In this document: piece by piece, positions 25,501 through 34,431 of the stretch | Layout: each line of letters starts with the position of its first letter | How positions within the stretch are numbered: the stretch's first letter is position 1 | Notes under the pieces: generated by a model | Told to the model about the DNA's origin: nothing | The model's input: the letters and a program-made list of their open reading frames with translations, nothing else | The model's database searches: none | Assembly: GCA_024711125.1 (NCBI GenBank) | Contig: JANJTM010000032.1 | Span: 33,070-97,069, forward strand | From: Rhodothermales bacterium | GTDB taxonomy: Bacteria > Bacteroidota > Rhodothermia > Rhodothermales > UBA10348 | Reading direction: 5' to 3' | Length of the DNA: 64,000 bases | Position numbers and translations under genes: made by a program

Positions 25501-28500
25501 CCGATTCGGTGCGCGCCATAGATCGCGGGGGAATCGTCGGCGGCACGGTCGGGGACTCTCTGCGGACGACCTGGCGAGGATCGTTCACGTGGTACCGGAT
25601 CAACGCGAACATGCTGCAGGAGGTGCAGCCGGTCGCCTTCGATCCCGAGGCGATTCGCCCGCTCCAGATCAACGACGTCTTTCCCAACCGGGATACGCGG
25701 GCCGAACTGATCGACCAACTCGAGACCCTGGACCTGTATTTCGATCCGCGCTCGCGCGGACCGTACAACTACACCACGCGGCTCGACGAATTCCTCGCCC
25801 GACCGAGGGACGCCTGGGGCGGAATGGTTCAGCGCCTTCCGGAGGGCTTCACGGATTTCTCCCTCAAGAACATCGATTTCGTCGAGTTCGTCTTCCGCCC
25901 GTTCCCCGAGAACGCCCAGAAGGACGCCGGCAGCGATGCGAAGCTGTACGTCGATCTCGGCTCGATCAGCGAGGACGTCCTCCCCAACGAGAAGCTCAAC
26001 AACGAGGACGGGCTCTCCCTCGCCGCCGTGACTCCGTCAGCGCTGCAGACGTGGGGCCGCCTTCCGAACGCGACCCAGAACTCGGTGGTCGACATCGACG
26101 ACGCCACCAACTGGACCGAGGACCTGGGTCTCGACGGCATCGCGTCGTACGGAGGCGACTATCCTGCCTTCGCTACCGAGCAGGAGCACTTCGCGGCCTT
26201 TCTGCAGTCGCTCGACCGTTCGAACCCGGACCCGAGGTACCGTGCCGAGGTCGCGAAAGCGCTGGTCGATCCGTCCGGGGACGACTACCATTACTTCGCC
26301 AACGACCAGTTCTTCGGCAACCCGGAGTTCTTTCCCGGCGGTGCGACGTTCCAGCAGCGCTTCCTGCGCTACTTCTCGGGGTTCGAATTGAACGCCTTCG
26401 AGACGCAGAACAAGCTGGCGAACAACACCTCGCTCAAGCGCGGAAACTCGCGCTTCCCGGACTCGGAGGACCGCAACCTCAACTCCACCGTCGATACCGA
26501 CAACAGCTATTTCCAGTACGAGATACCGCTCAGCCGCCGGCGTCTCGACTCGCTGGCCGTACCGACCCGGGTCAACGACTACGTCGTGGGCGAACTGGCC
26601 GACCGGGAGGGCAACGGAACGGGCTGGTACCAGGTGCGCATACCCGTCGCCGACTTCACGCGAAGGGTCGGCAACATCCAGGACTTTTCGCTGATCGAGT
26701 CCATCCGCCTGTGGACGACGGGAAACGAGGTGCCGGTCACCATCCGCTTCGCGACACTCGAACTGGTCGGCTCGCAGTGGCAGAAGAGCGACAAGGTCCC
26801 GCTCGAACACGAAACGGCCGCCGACACCACGGCCAGCGACACGCGCTTCACCATCGCCAGCATCAACAACGAGGAAAATGCCGATATCTACCAGCCGCCG
26901 ATCGGAGCGGTGGTGAGCCAGACGCGGCTCGCTTCGGGCCGCGTTCAGAACGCCCGCGAGCAGTCGTTGGTGATGCGGGTCGAGAACCTTCGGCCGGGCC
27001 GGCAGCGCGCCATCTTCAAGACGCAGAACACGGCGCTGGACCTGCTCAAGTACTCCAACGTGCGCATGTTCGTGCACATGCACGGCAAGACCGGCGCCGG
27101 CCAGGACCTCGCGAGCCTGCCCGTCGCGGAAGGCCGCTCGAAGGCGAAGCTCTTCGTGCGGCTCGGGGCCAACGAAACCAACGACTTCTACGAGTACGAA
27201 CAGCCGCTGACCCCGAGCAGCGAGACCTCGGGAAACTCGGACGCGCTGTGGCAGACCGCCACCGATTACGACGGCGAGATCCGTGACCTCAACTCGGTCA
27301 ATATCCTCCTGGCCGCGCTGAACCAGCTCAAGGTCACCCGCGACCGCCTCGCGTATCCGACCGACAGCCTGTTCTACAACGTCCTGGGTGATACGCTCGT
27401 CGCGTCCGACGCCCCTGACGCGTCGGAATTCGCGCCCCCGGGCTCCCGCATCGGCATCAAGGGCACTCCGTCGCTCGGAAGGGTCACCTCCATCGTGATC
27501 GGTATCCGCAACGCGGCCGATTCGACGTCGGCTGCCTTCGAGGACATCCTGGAAGACGTCACGGTCTGGGTGAACGAACTGCGCGTGGCGGGCTACGACG
27601 AAACCAACGGCTGGGCCGGCCTTGCCAATCTCGACATCGGGCTCGCCGACCTGATGAGCATCAAGGCCAACATCCAGACCCAGACCGACGGCTTCGGCTC
27701 GCTTTCGAGTACCCTCGGCGAGCGGGAGCAGAACAACATCTCCAACTGGTCGATCACGTCTGAGCTCAGCGTCGACAAGTTCATCCCGGAACGCTTCGGA
27801 TGGTCGCTTCCGGTCAACGTGCAGATCCAGTCGAATACGACCACCCCGCGCTTCTCGCCCACGCGCGGCGACGTGCGCCTGGAGGAACTGCTGGCGCAGA
27901 TCGACGAGCGCTCAGACATCGACGAGCCCGAACGCGAAGCCCTGCGCACCGAGGTCATCCAATCGTCCCAGACGCTGACCAACAGCCGGTCGCTCTCCGC
28001 CCGCGTTTCGAAGAGCGGCTCCCGATCGGTCATCCTTCGCAATACGCTGGACGGTCTCTCGGCATCGTACCAGAACTCGGCCACCGAAGCCCGCAGCCCG
28101 CAGCAGCTGCTCAATGACGCCGACCGGTGGTCGTCGACCGTCTCCTACCGTTTCTCGGCGCGCAAGTCCCGCACCGTCAAACCGTTGTTCTTCCTTCGAC
28201 CGATACCGGTACTCGGCGCCCTCGGAGGTCTCCAGTTCAACTACGTTCCCCAGTCGATCACCGCGTCGGGCACGCTCAACCGGAATACCTCGCAGACGCG
28301 GGAGCGCCCGCGGCCGGCCGCCGCAGGCGATACGACCGCCACTCCGGAAATCGTCCGGTTCCCCCTGCGTGAGCAGCACGCCTTCGGACACACGCGTTCC
28401 TCGGCCGTCCAATACAACCCCTTCAGCTTCCTGAACCTCTCGTTCGATCTCGGAACGACCCAGAACCTGAATGCGGCCGGCGTCGATACCCTGTACAGCG

Positions 28501-30719
28501 TACTCTTCGCCGACACCGTATTCGCGGGAATCCGGCTGGACCAGGCGATCAACGACGGGTTGGTGCCGGAGTCGGCCGTCACGCGTGCCTTCGAGCGGGA
28601 GCAGCTCGTCGTGAAGCCGTTCGACCAGGTCCTGCGCGAGGTCCTGACCGGTTCGGCCGACGTACGCGCAGAGAAACACGAGCAGCGGTTCGTCGCCACC
28701 TTCCGTCCCCGTCTGAACGCCATCGACGCGCTCAACTGGATCAACATCCAGGACGTCGGCTTCACGGCGAACTACAACTGGCAGAACGGCGCGGTCGGCC
28801 GCAACACGGGCGCGGCCGTGCGGAACCAGGTGGAACTCCGGGCGGGCATGGGCCTGCGTGTGCAGGAATTCTGGCGCAAGTTCGGCTTCTACAAGTCCAT
28901 GGAGGAGGCCCAGCGCAAATTCGACGCCGACCGGGACCGCGCCCGACAGACCCGGGACCGCGAACGTGCCGCCGAGAAGGCGCAGAAGGCCGAACGCAAG
29001 AAGGCGGAACAGGCCGAACGGGAGGAACGGCGCAAACGGGAGGAAGCCGAAAAGGAGGAGCGACGGCGGCAGGAGGAGGCCGACAAGGCGGCCCGCGATG
29101 CCCGCATCGCGGCCGGGCTTCCGCCCGACCCCGATCCCGATCCCGAGCCTGCGTCGGCAGACTCGACGACCGCCGTCGCCGACTCCGCCGCAGCGGCCGT
29201 CGTGCCCCCGGCTCCAGCCGCGGCCGCGCCTGACGCCGAAGCGCCCTCGGATGCGCCGGCCGACACGACGCGTCGGGGCTTCCGCCTTCCGCTCCCCAAC
29301 CCCCTGCCGATGGTGCGCAGGCTGTTCCTGACCGTGACCGGCATCCGCGATTTCACGGTCTCGTACTCGGGAACGCGCAGTTCGACCTCGTCCAACGTGG
29401 GCATCCCGATCCTGGGCTCGGACTCCAGCCTCGTCGGCGTCGAAACCCCCTACAATTTCCTCGACGCCCTGGAAGGCCGGGGACCCTCCATGCGGTACCG
29501 TCTCGGCCTCGAGCGCCGGTTCGACGCCTCCAGCCGCATCATCGACCCGAGTCTCCAGGTGGGCGACAACCTCGAGAACGCCAACCGATTCCAGGCACGC
29601 ACGACCATCAGTCCCAGCCAGGCCCTCCAGCTGAACATCAACTGGAGCGCAGACTGGACCGACGGCCAGACCTTCACGTACCGCCCCGCGCTCGACGACC
29701 TGGGGCAGTTCGTCGGCATCGACACGACGCTCACCGAGAACGGGTCCAACAAGGCCTCGGTCTGGGCGTTCGGGGCCTCGTATCTCGACCTGTTCCAGCG
29801 GCAGCTGCGCACGCTCGACGAGGACGTGGCCGTCGATCCCACGGCGGTCGAGGTCGGGGATGCGAACGGCGACGGACGCGTCATCCTCTCGAACGCTTCG
29901 GTGACCGAGGACTTCCGCTCGGCCTACGTGAAGGGTGCCGGAACGCTGGATGCGCGCAACCTGCTTCCCATGCCGAAACCCAACTGGACGCTGTCGTACT
30001 CCGGCATGTCCAAGTGGCCGATCCTGCGGAGACTCGTCCAGAGCCTGACCCTGAGGCACGGATACACGGCGGAGTACCAGGCCGACTACCAGACGAACTC
30101 GGCGTTCTCGAGCGAAGACCCGATCCGTTCGGTCGAACTCGGATCGCGACGCATCCTGCAGTCGGCCGAGCTGTACCAGACCGGCGCGATGCGCATCAAC
30201 GAACGGTATTCGCCGCTGATAGGGGTGGACATCTCCTGGAAGGGCCAGGTCACGACCAACGTCTCGCTCAACCGCTCGAATGCCTATTCTTTCAGCGCCT
30301 CGAACATGGAGGTCAGCGAGAACCGCACGAGCGAACTCAGCGTGACCGCCGGGTTCCAGAAGACCGGCATGAAGCTTCCCTTCTTCGGCGGAAAGCGGCT
30401 CAACAACCGCGCGAGCGTCAACCTGACGGTGTCGCTCTCCACGACCGAGGACCAGCGGCTGCGCCTTCGCCGGGCGCTCGAGAGCGCCGCGTCGGACCCG
30501 GCATTCCTTCCCGCCGACGCGCTGGCGGGCGACAACATCTCGCTCGTCACGGCGCACAAGCGCCTCACGGTGAGCCCCCGCATCGCCTACCAGTTCTCGA
30601 ACCGGGTCTCGGCCGACTTCACGTTGCGGTACGAACAGTTCGACAGCGAGGACTCCCGTCAACCCTCGTCGGTCCAGATAACCGGCACGTTCAACGTGCG
30701 CGTGAGTATCTCGAACTGA
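22584..30719 (+). CDS. sprA: SprA/Sov, outer-membrane translocon of the type IX secretion system
   Basis: A 2711-residue SprA-family protein, the giant 36-strand barrel through which T9SS cargo crosses the outer membrane. The start is TTG 22584; no ATG or GTG precedes the signal sequence (basic RRSARAAR then a hydrophobic core, ~30-57). Family blocks seen include repeated N-terminal barrel segments with KIEAGNVFLQTPSTLI and, in the C-terminal half, RIGIKGTPSLGRVTSIVIGI...VWVNELRVAGYDETNGWAGLAN. Residues ~2104-2240 form an unusual insert: a charged Lys/Glu/Arg coiled coil then a Pro/Ala/Asp-rich linker. At 22400 a promoter-like pair lies upstream; lipB follows after 5 bases. Confidence 0.93.
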   Translation: MNRGSAIEPIGPVDPATRTRGAPEGADAGRRSARAARTLAVLVSSSALLASVLVLQAAPERTSVTARWRPAIADTDSVSVDSLRRLLVAPADTDSVAFDSARVDSLALDSLVADSLAVPPDTGRASRYIRRALDAAWARGFPRRTPGMGARMGRYWQQRTTFDTTNVTFHVRETVADGDVRIPLRLDLERFRTLRLEYDLDRNWRQLVVQRARMADQRNRGGLGFNIVVPGGRQSAFTTIFGKPSVDLRVNGQADIKAGFDYRKSDQQVAITGRASQLDPDFKQDLSLGITGSIGDKLQINVQYDSKNQFDYQNQLKLQYTGYEDEIIQKIEAGNVFLQTPSTLIRGGQSLFGIKSEFQVGGVKLTTVMSQQEGQANSLNIEGGSESTEFDLKPTDYDEALHFFLGYYFRNRFEDALLDPPNIRVADGFERITEIELWRLMPTTPEEQNVRQVVGVVDLGEAPALLTQADAYVTARLPGNFVDQYDDSQGGEVDSEMRDGNATPGSWLETAKKLTAADYQIGKFKKLERGRDYTIDEVLGYVSLRSRLQESEALAVAYRFTAGGRTYQVGDFSTDTGGSDGGQNENKLVLKLIRPVQLRQPAPEAAFNPAAWYLEMRNIYRLPGRGINPTDFDLQIYYEPPGRTASKTLPGVGGQQTLLQLLGLDRVNANQALRPDDQFDFLVNYTIEPGEGKLIFPYLEPFGSRLDGLITGSAPTEGAAAELSDLYVFDNLYLQKKPNARKDSQHDVFRIKGSYKGSVQDFYDLRAYAGLVQGSVRVTSGGTPLQEGADFTVDYQGGTVQITNPAFLSSGRAINIEYEQNSFFNLQKKTLLGLRADYNLRDELAVGATLMRMTQKSPIDKFRIGEEPVSNTIWGIDGSYKAEPRWLTRAVDALPLIQTKEKSRFSLTGEFAQLRPNHIETIAFERTRSELRKNGRGFQPDELGGISYIDDFEGFKNTFSLMQPGSWSLSAAPDSVRAIDRGGIVGGTVGDSLRTTWRGSFTWYRINANMLQEVQPVAFDPEAIRPLQINDVFPNRDTRAELIDQLETLDLYFDPRSRGPYNYTTRLDEFLARPRDAWGGMVQRLPEGFTDFSLKNIDFVEFVFRPFPENAQKDAGSDAKLYVDLGSISEDVLPNEKLNNEDGLSLAAVTPSALQTWGRLPNATQNSVVDIDDATNWTEDLGLDGIASYGGDYPAFATEQEHFAAFLQSLDRSNPDPRYRAEVAKALVDPSGDDYHYFANDQFFGNPEFFPGGATFQQRFLRYFSGFELNAFETQNKLANNTSLKRGNSRFPDSEDRNLNSTVDTDNSYFQYEIPLSRRRLDSLAVPTRVNDYVVGELADREGNGTGWYQVRIPVADFTRRVGNIQDFSLIESIRLWTTGNEVPVTIRFATLELVGSQWQKSDKVPLEHETAADTTASDTRFTIASINNEENADIYQPPIGAVVSQTRLASGRVQNAREQSLVMRVENLRPGRQRAIFKTQNTALDLLKYSNVRMFVHMHGKTGAGQDLASLPVAEGRSKAKLFVRLGANETNDFYEYEQPLTPSSETSGNSDALWQTATDYDGEIRDLNSVNILLAALNQLKVTRDRLAYPTDSLFYNVLGDTLVASDAPDASEFAPPGSRIGIKGTPSLGRVTSIVIGIRNAADSTSAAFEDILEDVTVWVNELRVAGYDETNGWAGLANLDIGLADLMSIKANIQTQTDGFGSLSSTLGEREQNNISNWSITSELSVDKFIPERFGWSLPVNVQIQSNTTTPRFSPTRGDVRLEELLAQIDERSDIDEPEREALRTEVIQSSQTLTNSRSLSARVSKSGSRSVILRNTLDGLSASYQNSATEARSPQQLLNDADRWSSTVSYRFSARKSRTVKPLFFLRPIPVLGALGGLQFNYVPQSITASGTLNRNTSQTRERPRPAAAGDTTATPEIVRFPLREQHAFGHTRSSAVQYNPFSFLNLSFDLGTTQNLNAAGVDTLYSVLFADTVFAGIRLDQAINDGLVPESAVTRAFEREQLVVKPFDQVLREVLTGSADVRAEKHEQRFVATFRPRLNAIDALNWINIQDVGFTANYNWQNGAVGRNTGAAVRNQVELRAGMGLRVQEFWRKFGFYKSMEEAQRKFDADRDRARQTRDRERAAEKAQKAERKKAEQAEREERRKREEAEKEERRRQEEADKAARDARIAAGLPPDPDPDPEPASADSTTAVADSAAAAVVPPAPAAAAPDAEAPSDAPADTTRRGFRLPLPNPLPMVRRLFLTVTGIRDFTVSYSGTRSSTSSNVGIPILGSDSSLVGVETPYNFLDALEGRGPSMRYRLGLERRFDASSRIIDPSLQVGDNLENANRFQARTTISPSQALQLNINWSADWTDGQTFTYRPALDDLGQFVGIDTTLTENGSNKASVWAFGASYLDLFQRQLRTLDEDVAVDPTAVEVGDANGDGRVILSNASVTEDFRSAYVKGAGTLDARNLLPMPKPNWTLSYSGMSKWPILRRLVQSLTLRHGYTAEYQADYQTNSAFSSEDPIRSVELGSRRILQSAELYQTGAMRINERYSPLIGVDISWKGQVTTNVSLNRSNAYSFSASNMEVSENRTSELSVTAGFQKTGMKLPFFGGKRLNNRASVNLTVSLSTTEDQRLRLRRALESAASDPAFLPADALAGDNISLVTAHKRLTVSPRIAYQFSNRVSADFTLRYEQFDSEDSRQPSSVQITGTFNVRVSISN

Positions 30720-30724
30720 GCCCC

Positions 30725-31504
30725 ATGGACGCCTTGCACCCGCCGGACCGACTGGTCGCCTGCTTCCTCGGGAGGGTTGCCTACGGCCCCATGTGGGACC
30801 TCCAGCGGCGGGTGCAGGCCCGACTGATCGCGGCCAAGCGGGGCGAGGCGGCCCCCGCGCCGCACGTCCTGTTCCTCGTCGAACACGCGCCCGTCGTCAC
30901 GCTGGGCAAGTCGGGGGACGCGTCGCACCTGCTCCTCGACGAAGCATCCCTCCACGCCCGCGGGATCGACTTTTTCCGCGTCGACCGGGGCGGCGACATC
31001 ACCTACCACGGTCCCGGGCAGCTCGTGGCCTACCCCATCCTGGATCTCGGCCGCTTCTACACCGACATCCACCGGTATCTGCGGGACCTCGAGCAGGCCG
31101 TCATCGACCTCTGCGAGGGTCACGGCGTGGTGACCGATCGTGTTTCGTCCCGGACGGGCGTGTGGGTGGTGCCTGACGAGCGAGGTCCCGAGCGCAAGAT
31201 CTGCGCCATGGGAATCCGCTGTTCGCGCTGGGTGACCATGCATGGCCTTGCGCTCAACGTCACCACCGACCTGACGCATTTCGACGTCATCGTGCCGTGC
31301 GGCATCCAGGATCGTGGCGTTACCTCCCTCGCGCGCGAGACTGGCCGGAATCCCTCGCTCGACGAAGTGGCGACCGACCTCGCCGCCCGCATCGGCGCCC
31401 GGTTCGGGCTTGCGCCGGACTCGCTGGACCGTGAGGCGTCCCTCCGGTTCCTGGGCGACCTGCTGGGCGAGGCGCCCGATCCGTCGATCCTCTACCGCTA
31501 CTGA
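30725..31504 (+). CDS. lipB: Octanoyltransferase LipB
   Basis: A 259-residue enzyme moving octanoate from acyl carrier protein to lipoyl domains, the first step of lipoate synthesis. RGGDITYHGPGQ at 88-99, catalytic Lys158 (KICAMGIR) and Cys192 (PCGIQDRGVTSL) are all present. The ATG at 30725 is five bases after the sprA stop, so it may be transcribed with it. A strong hairpin terminator follows. LipA is not in the window. Confidence 0.95.
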   Translation: MDALHPPDRLVACFLGRVAYGPMWDLQRRVQARLIAAKRGEAAPAPHVLFLVEHAPVVTLGKSGDASHLLLDEASLHARGIDFFRVDRGGDITYHGPGQLVAYPILDLGRFYTDIHRYLRDLEQAVIDLCEGHGVVTDRVSSRTGVWVVPDERGPERKICAMGIRCSRWVTMHGLALNVTTDLTHFDVIVPCGIQDRGVTSLARETGRNPSLDEVATDLAARIGARFGLAPDSLDREASLRFLGDLLGEAPDPSILYRY

Positions 31505-31521
31505 CAGGCGCTGCCGAGGCA

Positions 31522-31542
31522 GGCCGCGGTCGCGGCCTTTTT
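31522..31542 (+). terminator. Rho-independent terminator after lipB
   Basis: GGCCGC (31522-31527), loop GGTC, GCGGCC (31532-31537) and five T residues form a classic intrinsic terminator 17 bases past the lipB stop, ending the sprA-lipB transcript. Confidence 0.85.
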
Positions 31543-31587
31543 CGACGCTTCACGGCGTCGACGTTCGGTCCGTCGTCGGTCCGTGCC

Positions 31588-31594
31588 TATTTTG
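31588..31594 (+). promoter_or_regulatory. TATTTTG -7-like element
   Basis: TATTTTG follows a terminator and precedes the ATG at 31625 by 30 bases. TTC at 31564-31566 could be a weak -33 with a 21-base spacer. Confidence 0.35.
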
Positions 31595-31624
31595 ACCTCC
31601 CAATCACGCTACACGGTCCCGACC

Positions 31625-31981
31625 ATGGGGTTCAATCTCGAAGACTTCGCGCGCCGTCTCATCGCCGAGACGCTGTTCTACGACGAGGAGTACGAGGCCC
31701 TCGGAAACCTGAGCCTCGTCGACGTCGAAGGTGCGCGTGAGCGGTTCGTCGCCTCGTACTCGCCCGAGGATGGCATCTTCGTCATCGAAGAAGGCACCGA
31801 CTGGGAGGAGTACGAGCCCGGCGACGCCGACGACATCGGGTACGCACTGGCGGTGGACAGCACCGAACACGGAACGTACGAATCGCCCGAAGAAGCGGCC
31901 GAGGCGCTCCTCGAGCTGGCCAAGGCGCACAACCTGGCGCCGAGCATCACCCTCCTGTTCGAGGAAGACGACGCCGGTTGA
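31625..31981 (+). CDS. Small highly acidic protein of unknown function
   Basis: A 118-residue soluble protein very rich in Glu and Asp, with FYDEEYEALGNLSLVDVE near the N-terminus and a Glu/Ala-rich C-terminal helix ending in EEDDAG. No signal or domain is recognised. The ATG at 31625 is chosen because a promoter-like TATTTTG lies 30 bases upstream. Its final 35 bases overlap the 3' end of the convergent DUF423 gene. Confidence 0.65.
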   Translation: MGFNLEDFARRLIAETLFYDEEYEALGNLSLVDVEGARERFVASYSPEDGIFVIEEGTDWEEYEPGDADDIGYALAVDSTEHGTYESPEEAAEALLELAKAHNLAPSITLLFEEDDAG

Positions 31982-32360
31982 ACGCCCAGGCCGCGAGCGC
32001 TGCCCATCCGGCGATGAACGCGGTTCCGCCCACGGGAGCAACCGCTCCGAGCCACGGCGTATCGGTGAGTACGAGCAGGTACAGGCTGCCCGAGAACAGG
32101 GCCACGCCCGCCGATACGAGTGTGGCCGAGATGCGCAGAAGGCGGGGCGCGACCGGTCCGGACAGGAAACCGATCATGACGAGCAGCAGGGCGTGCGCGA
32201 GGTGGTATCGTACCGCCGTCTCGAACGTGGCCACCCGCTCCGGCGTTACCAGGTCGCGCAGCCCGTGGGCGCCGAAGGCTCCCGCCGCCACCGCGACGCC
32301 CCCCAGCGCGGCGCCGACCGCGATCCACCGCTTCCCTTCGTCCCGGGCGTCTTCCGACAT
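31947..32360 (-). CDS. DUF423 family membrane protein
   Basis: A 137-residue protein with four helices (~11-30, 48-66, 70-95 and 98-122). AAGAFGAHGLRD, then ETAVRYHLAHALLLV and SGSLYLLVLT, are hallmark DUF423 blocks. Function of the family is unknown. Start ATG at 32360; divergent from the gene at 32437. Its 3' end overlaps the convergent acidic-protein gene by 35 bases. Confidence 0.85.
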   Translation of the reverse strand: MSEDARDEGKRWIAVGAALGGVAVAAGAFGAHGLRDLVTPERVATFETAVRYHLAHALLLVMIGFLSGPVAPRLLRISATLVSAGVALFSGSLYLLVLTDTPWLGAVAPVGGTAFIAGWAALAAWAFNRRRLPRTGG

Positions 32361-32382
32361 GGTCCCTCTCGGTAACGTTCTT

Positions 32383-32413
32383 TTGTAATGGCGCGTAGAC
32401 GGGGTTAATTTCG
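32383..32413 (+). promoter_or_regulatory. Putative Bacteroidota-type promoter
   Basis: TTG (32383-32385), a 20-base spacer and TAATTTCG (32406-32413) match the -33/-7 pattern with the same spacing as the sprA element. It drives toward the gene at 32437. Confidence 0.5.
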
Positions 32414-32436
32414 GTCCCCTGACATGGATCCGCATC

Positions 32437-32892
32437 ATGGCCTTCACCTTTTCCGAGCCGGACATCGATCGCATCGCGGCGGTCCTCGAGACCGAGCCCA
32501 GGCGGGAAGGCTCCCTCGTGCGCTTCGAACTCACCGATGACGAGAGCGGGCGCAAGCTGGCGCTCGAGATCCGGATGAGCCTCGACGTGCCGGAGGGCGC
32601 CATCGATGAAAGCGTCACCAATCTCGTATCGGTGTACGCGGCCAGTTCGTTCCTCCAGCTCCAGGGCTGCACGGGCTTCATCGCGAGCCAGGAACTGGGT
32701 GAGGTCATCTTCGTGGCCCGATCCGGCCACGCCGCGAACGGTCTCGTCGTCGAGCGGCAGGCGGGGTGTTCGCTGTATGCGAACGTCGATCCGCGGCTGT
32801 TCTCGGCCGACTTCACCCAGCTTCCGCCCGAGCTCATCATGAGCAGCGTCGCGCTGTCCATGGCCGAGGACCTCTTCGGCGACCTTGGCTGA
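32437..32892 (+). CDS. Conserved-looking protein of unknown function upstream of ybeY
   Basis: A 151-residue soluble alpha/beta protein without signal peptide or recognised domain. It is mildly acidic (FELTDDESGRKLALEI), with two cysteines (in LQGCTGF and QAGCSLY) and a C-terminal helical segment ending LFGDLG. Its stop overlaps the proposed TTG start of ybeY by 8 bases, suggesting a coupled operon. Function unknown. Confidence 0.65.
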   Translation: MAFTFSEPDIDRIAAVLETEPRREGSLVRFELTDDESGRKLALEIRMSLDVPEGAIDESVTNLVSVYAASSFLQLQGCTGFIASQELGEVIFVARSGHAANGLVVERQAGCSLYANVDPRLFSADFTQLPPELIMSSVALSMAEDLFGDLG

Positions 32893-33328
32893 CGACGTCG
32901 TGGGTGAACTGGTCGTCGCGAACGAACACCCCTCGCTGCCCGTGGATACGGGGGCGCTCGACGTCCTCGCGCGGCGCGTCCTGGCCGGCGAGAATTGCCG
33001 ATGGTCCTATGTCGGCATCATTCTCGACGGCCACGAGGCCGTGCATGCCATGAACCGGGAATACCTGCGGCACGATTACGAAACCGACGTACTCTCTTTC
33101 CTCATCGACGAGAGTCCGGAGGGAATCGAGGGAGAGGTGTACGTGGATCTCGATACCGCCGTCGAAAACGCCGCACGGTTCGAGGCCACGTTCGACCGGG
33201 AAGTGGCCCGCTACGTCGTGCACGGGCTGCTTCACCTGGCAGGCCACGACGACGCCGACGACGCCGGACGGGACGCCATGCGCCGCCTGGAGGATCGCTA
33301 CCTGTCCATGGACGACCCGGACGCCTGA
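32885..33328 (+). CDS. ybeY: Endoribonuclease YbeY (rRNA maturation)
   Basis: A 147-residue single-strand endoribonuclease involved in 16S rRNA maturation and ribosome quality control. The zinc-binding HGLLHLAGHDD motif places His113, His117 and His121, and TDVLSFLIDE and EGEVYVDLD are conserved. Start is TTG 32885, overlapping the previous gene; GTG at 32900 is an alternative. Convergent with metF, which begins its stop directly after. Confidence 0.9.
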   Translation: MADDVVGELVVANEHPSLPVDTGALDVLARRVLAGENCRWSYVGIILDGHEAVHAMNREYLRHDYETDVLSFLIDESPEGIEGEVYVDLDTAVENAARFEATFDREVARYVVHGLLHLAGHDDADDAGRDAMRRLEDRYLSMDDPDA

Positions 33329-34333
33329 TCAGGCCGTCCTGCGCACGGCTTTCACGACCTCCCGGGCGTGCCGGGCCGTCTGCATGATGTAGAAGTGCAC
33401 GTACGGCACCCCGGCGTCGAACAGATCGATGCACTGCCGGGTGGCCCACTCGATGCCGACGGCGGGCACCCGCTCGTCGGGCACCGACTCGACTTCGGCG
33501 GCCAGCGCTTCGGGAATGTCGACGTGGAACTTGGAAGGCAGCGCCTGGATCTGCCTGCGGTGGGTGATGATCTTGATGCCGGGCACGATCGGAACACCGA
33601 TGCCGACTGCGCGGCACCGATCGACGAACGCGAAATAGTGCGCGTTGTCGAACACCATCTGGGTGGTCACGTAGTGCGCCCCGGCGTCCACCTTGCGCTT
33701 CAGGTTCAGGACGTCCCACCCGAGGTTCGGCGCCTCGAAGTGCTTTTCGGGGTACCCGGCGACGCCGATGCAGAAGTCCGTCGGAGCGGCGTCGATCAGG
33801 TCCTCGAGATACCGGCCGCGGTTCATGGCGGCGATCTGGGCGACCAGGTCGGCCGCGTACTCGTTCCGCGTGCGATCGCCCGGGATGGTCTTGTGATACC
33901 CGGGATCGTCGCCCCGAAGCGCCATGACGTTGCGGATGCCGAGGTAGTTCAGCTCGATCAGCGCGTCCTCGGTCTCCTCCCGGGTGAAGCCCTGGCAGAG
34001 GATGTGCGGAACGGCCTCGATGCCGAACCGCCCCTTGATCGATGCGCAGATCCCCAGCGTACCCGGCCGCTTGCGTTTCACGTGCCGACGCCACGTCCCA
34101 TCGGGCCGCTCCTCGTAATAGACCTGGGCCGAATGGGACGTCACGTCGATGAACGGCGGCTCGAATTCGACCAGGTCCTGCACGATGGCAAGGATCTGTT
34201 CCAGGCTGCCTCCGCGCGGCGGCGGGATGATCTCGTACGAAATCAGCGGGCTCTCGGCCCGCTCGAGCAGTTCGGCGACTTTCATCCGGCCCGTGGAATT
34301 CGTTTCTTCGTGGCGCGACGCTTCATCGGACAT
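33329..34333 (-). CDS. metF: Methylenetetrahydrofolate reductase
   Basis: A 334-residue flavoenzyme making 5-methyl-THF for methionine synthesis. The TIM-barrel motifs are clear: SYEIIPPPRGG with the catalytic Glu, FIDVTSHS, NVMALRGDDP, CIGVAGYPEKHFE and GAHYVTTQMVFDN. ATG at 34333 is given; ATG at 34285 (MKVAELLE) also fits typical lengths. It is divergent from a nucleosidase-like gene, which may serve the same methyl cycle. Confidence 0.93.
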   Translation of the reverse strand: MSDEASRHEETNSTGRMKVAELLERAESPLISYEIIPPPRGGSLEQILAIVQDLVEFEPPFIDVTSHSAQVYYEERPDGTWRRHVKRKRPGTLGICASIKGRFGIEAVPHILCQGFTREETEDALIELNYLGIRNVMALRGDDPGYHKTIPGDRTRNEYAADLVAQIAAMNRGRYLEDLIDAAPTDFCIGVAGYPEKHFEAPNLGWDVLNLKRKVDAGAHYVTTQMVFDNAHYFAFVDRCRAVGIGVPIVPGIKIITHRRQIQALPSKFHVDIPEALAAEVESVPDERVPAVGIEWATRQCIDLFDAGVPYVHFYIMQTARHAREVVKAVRRTA

Positions 34334-34414
34334 GCAGGGTGTTCCGACGCGTCGACCCACCTCCGGCATCCGCTGATTCTGCGCGATGCCGCAAGCGTCC
34401 CGCTCCAACGAGAG

Positions 34415-34420
34415 TATTTG
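34415..34420 (+). promoter_or_regulatory. TATTTG -7-like element
   Basis: TATTTG lies 11 bases before the ATG at 34432, implying a very short leader if used. AGAGGG directly after it could serve as a ribosome binding site instead. Confidence 0.25.
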
Positions 34421-34431
34421 CAGAGGGTTCG

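Noticed and set aside
22542..25718. Long minus-strand open frame opposite sprA
   Set aside because: Antisense shadow of sprA; repetitive Glu/Arg/Val-rich composition without family motifs.
34334..34431. SAM or SAH riboswitch between metF and the nucleosidase-like gene
   Set aside because: Fewer than 100 bases and no recognisable conserved core or pairing pattern of known classes.
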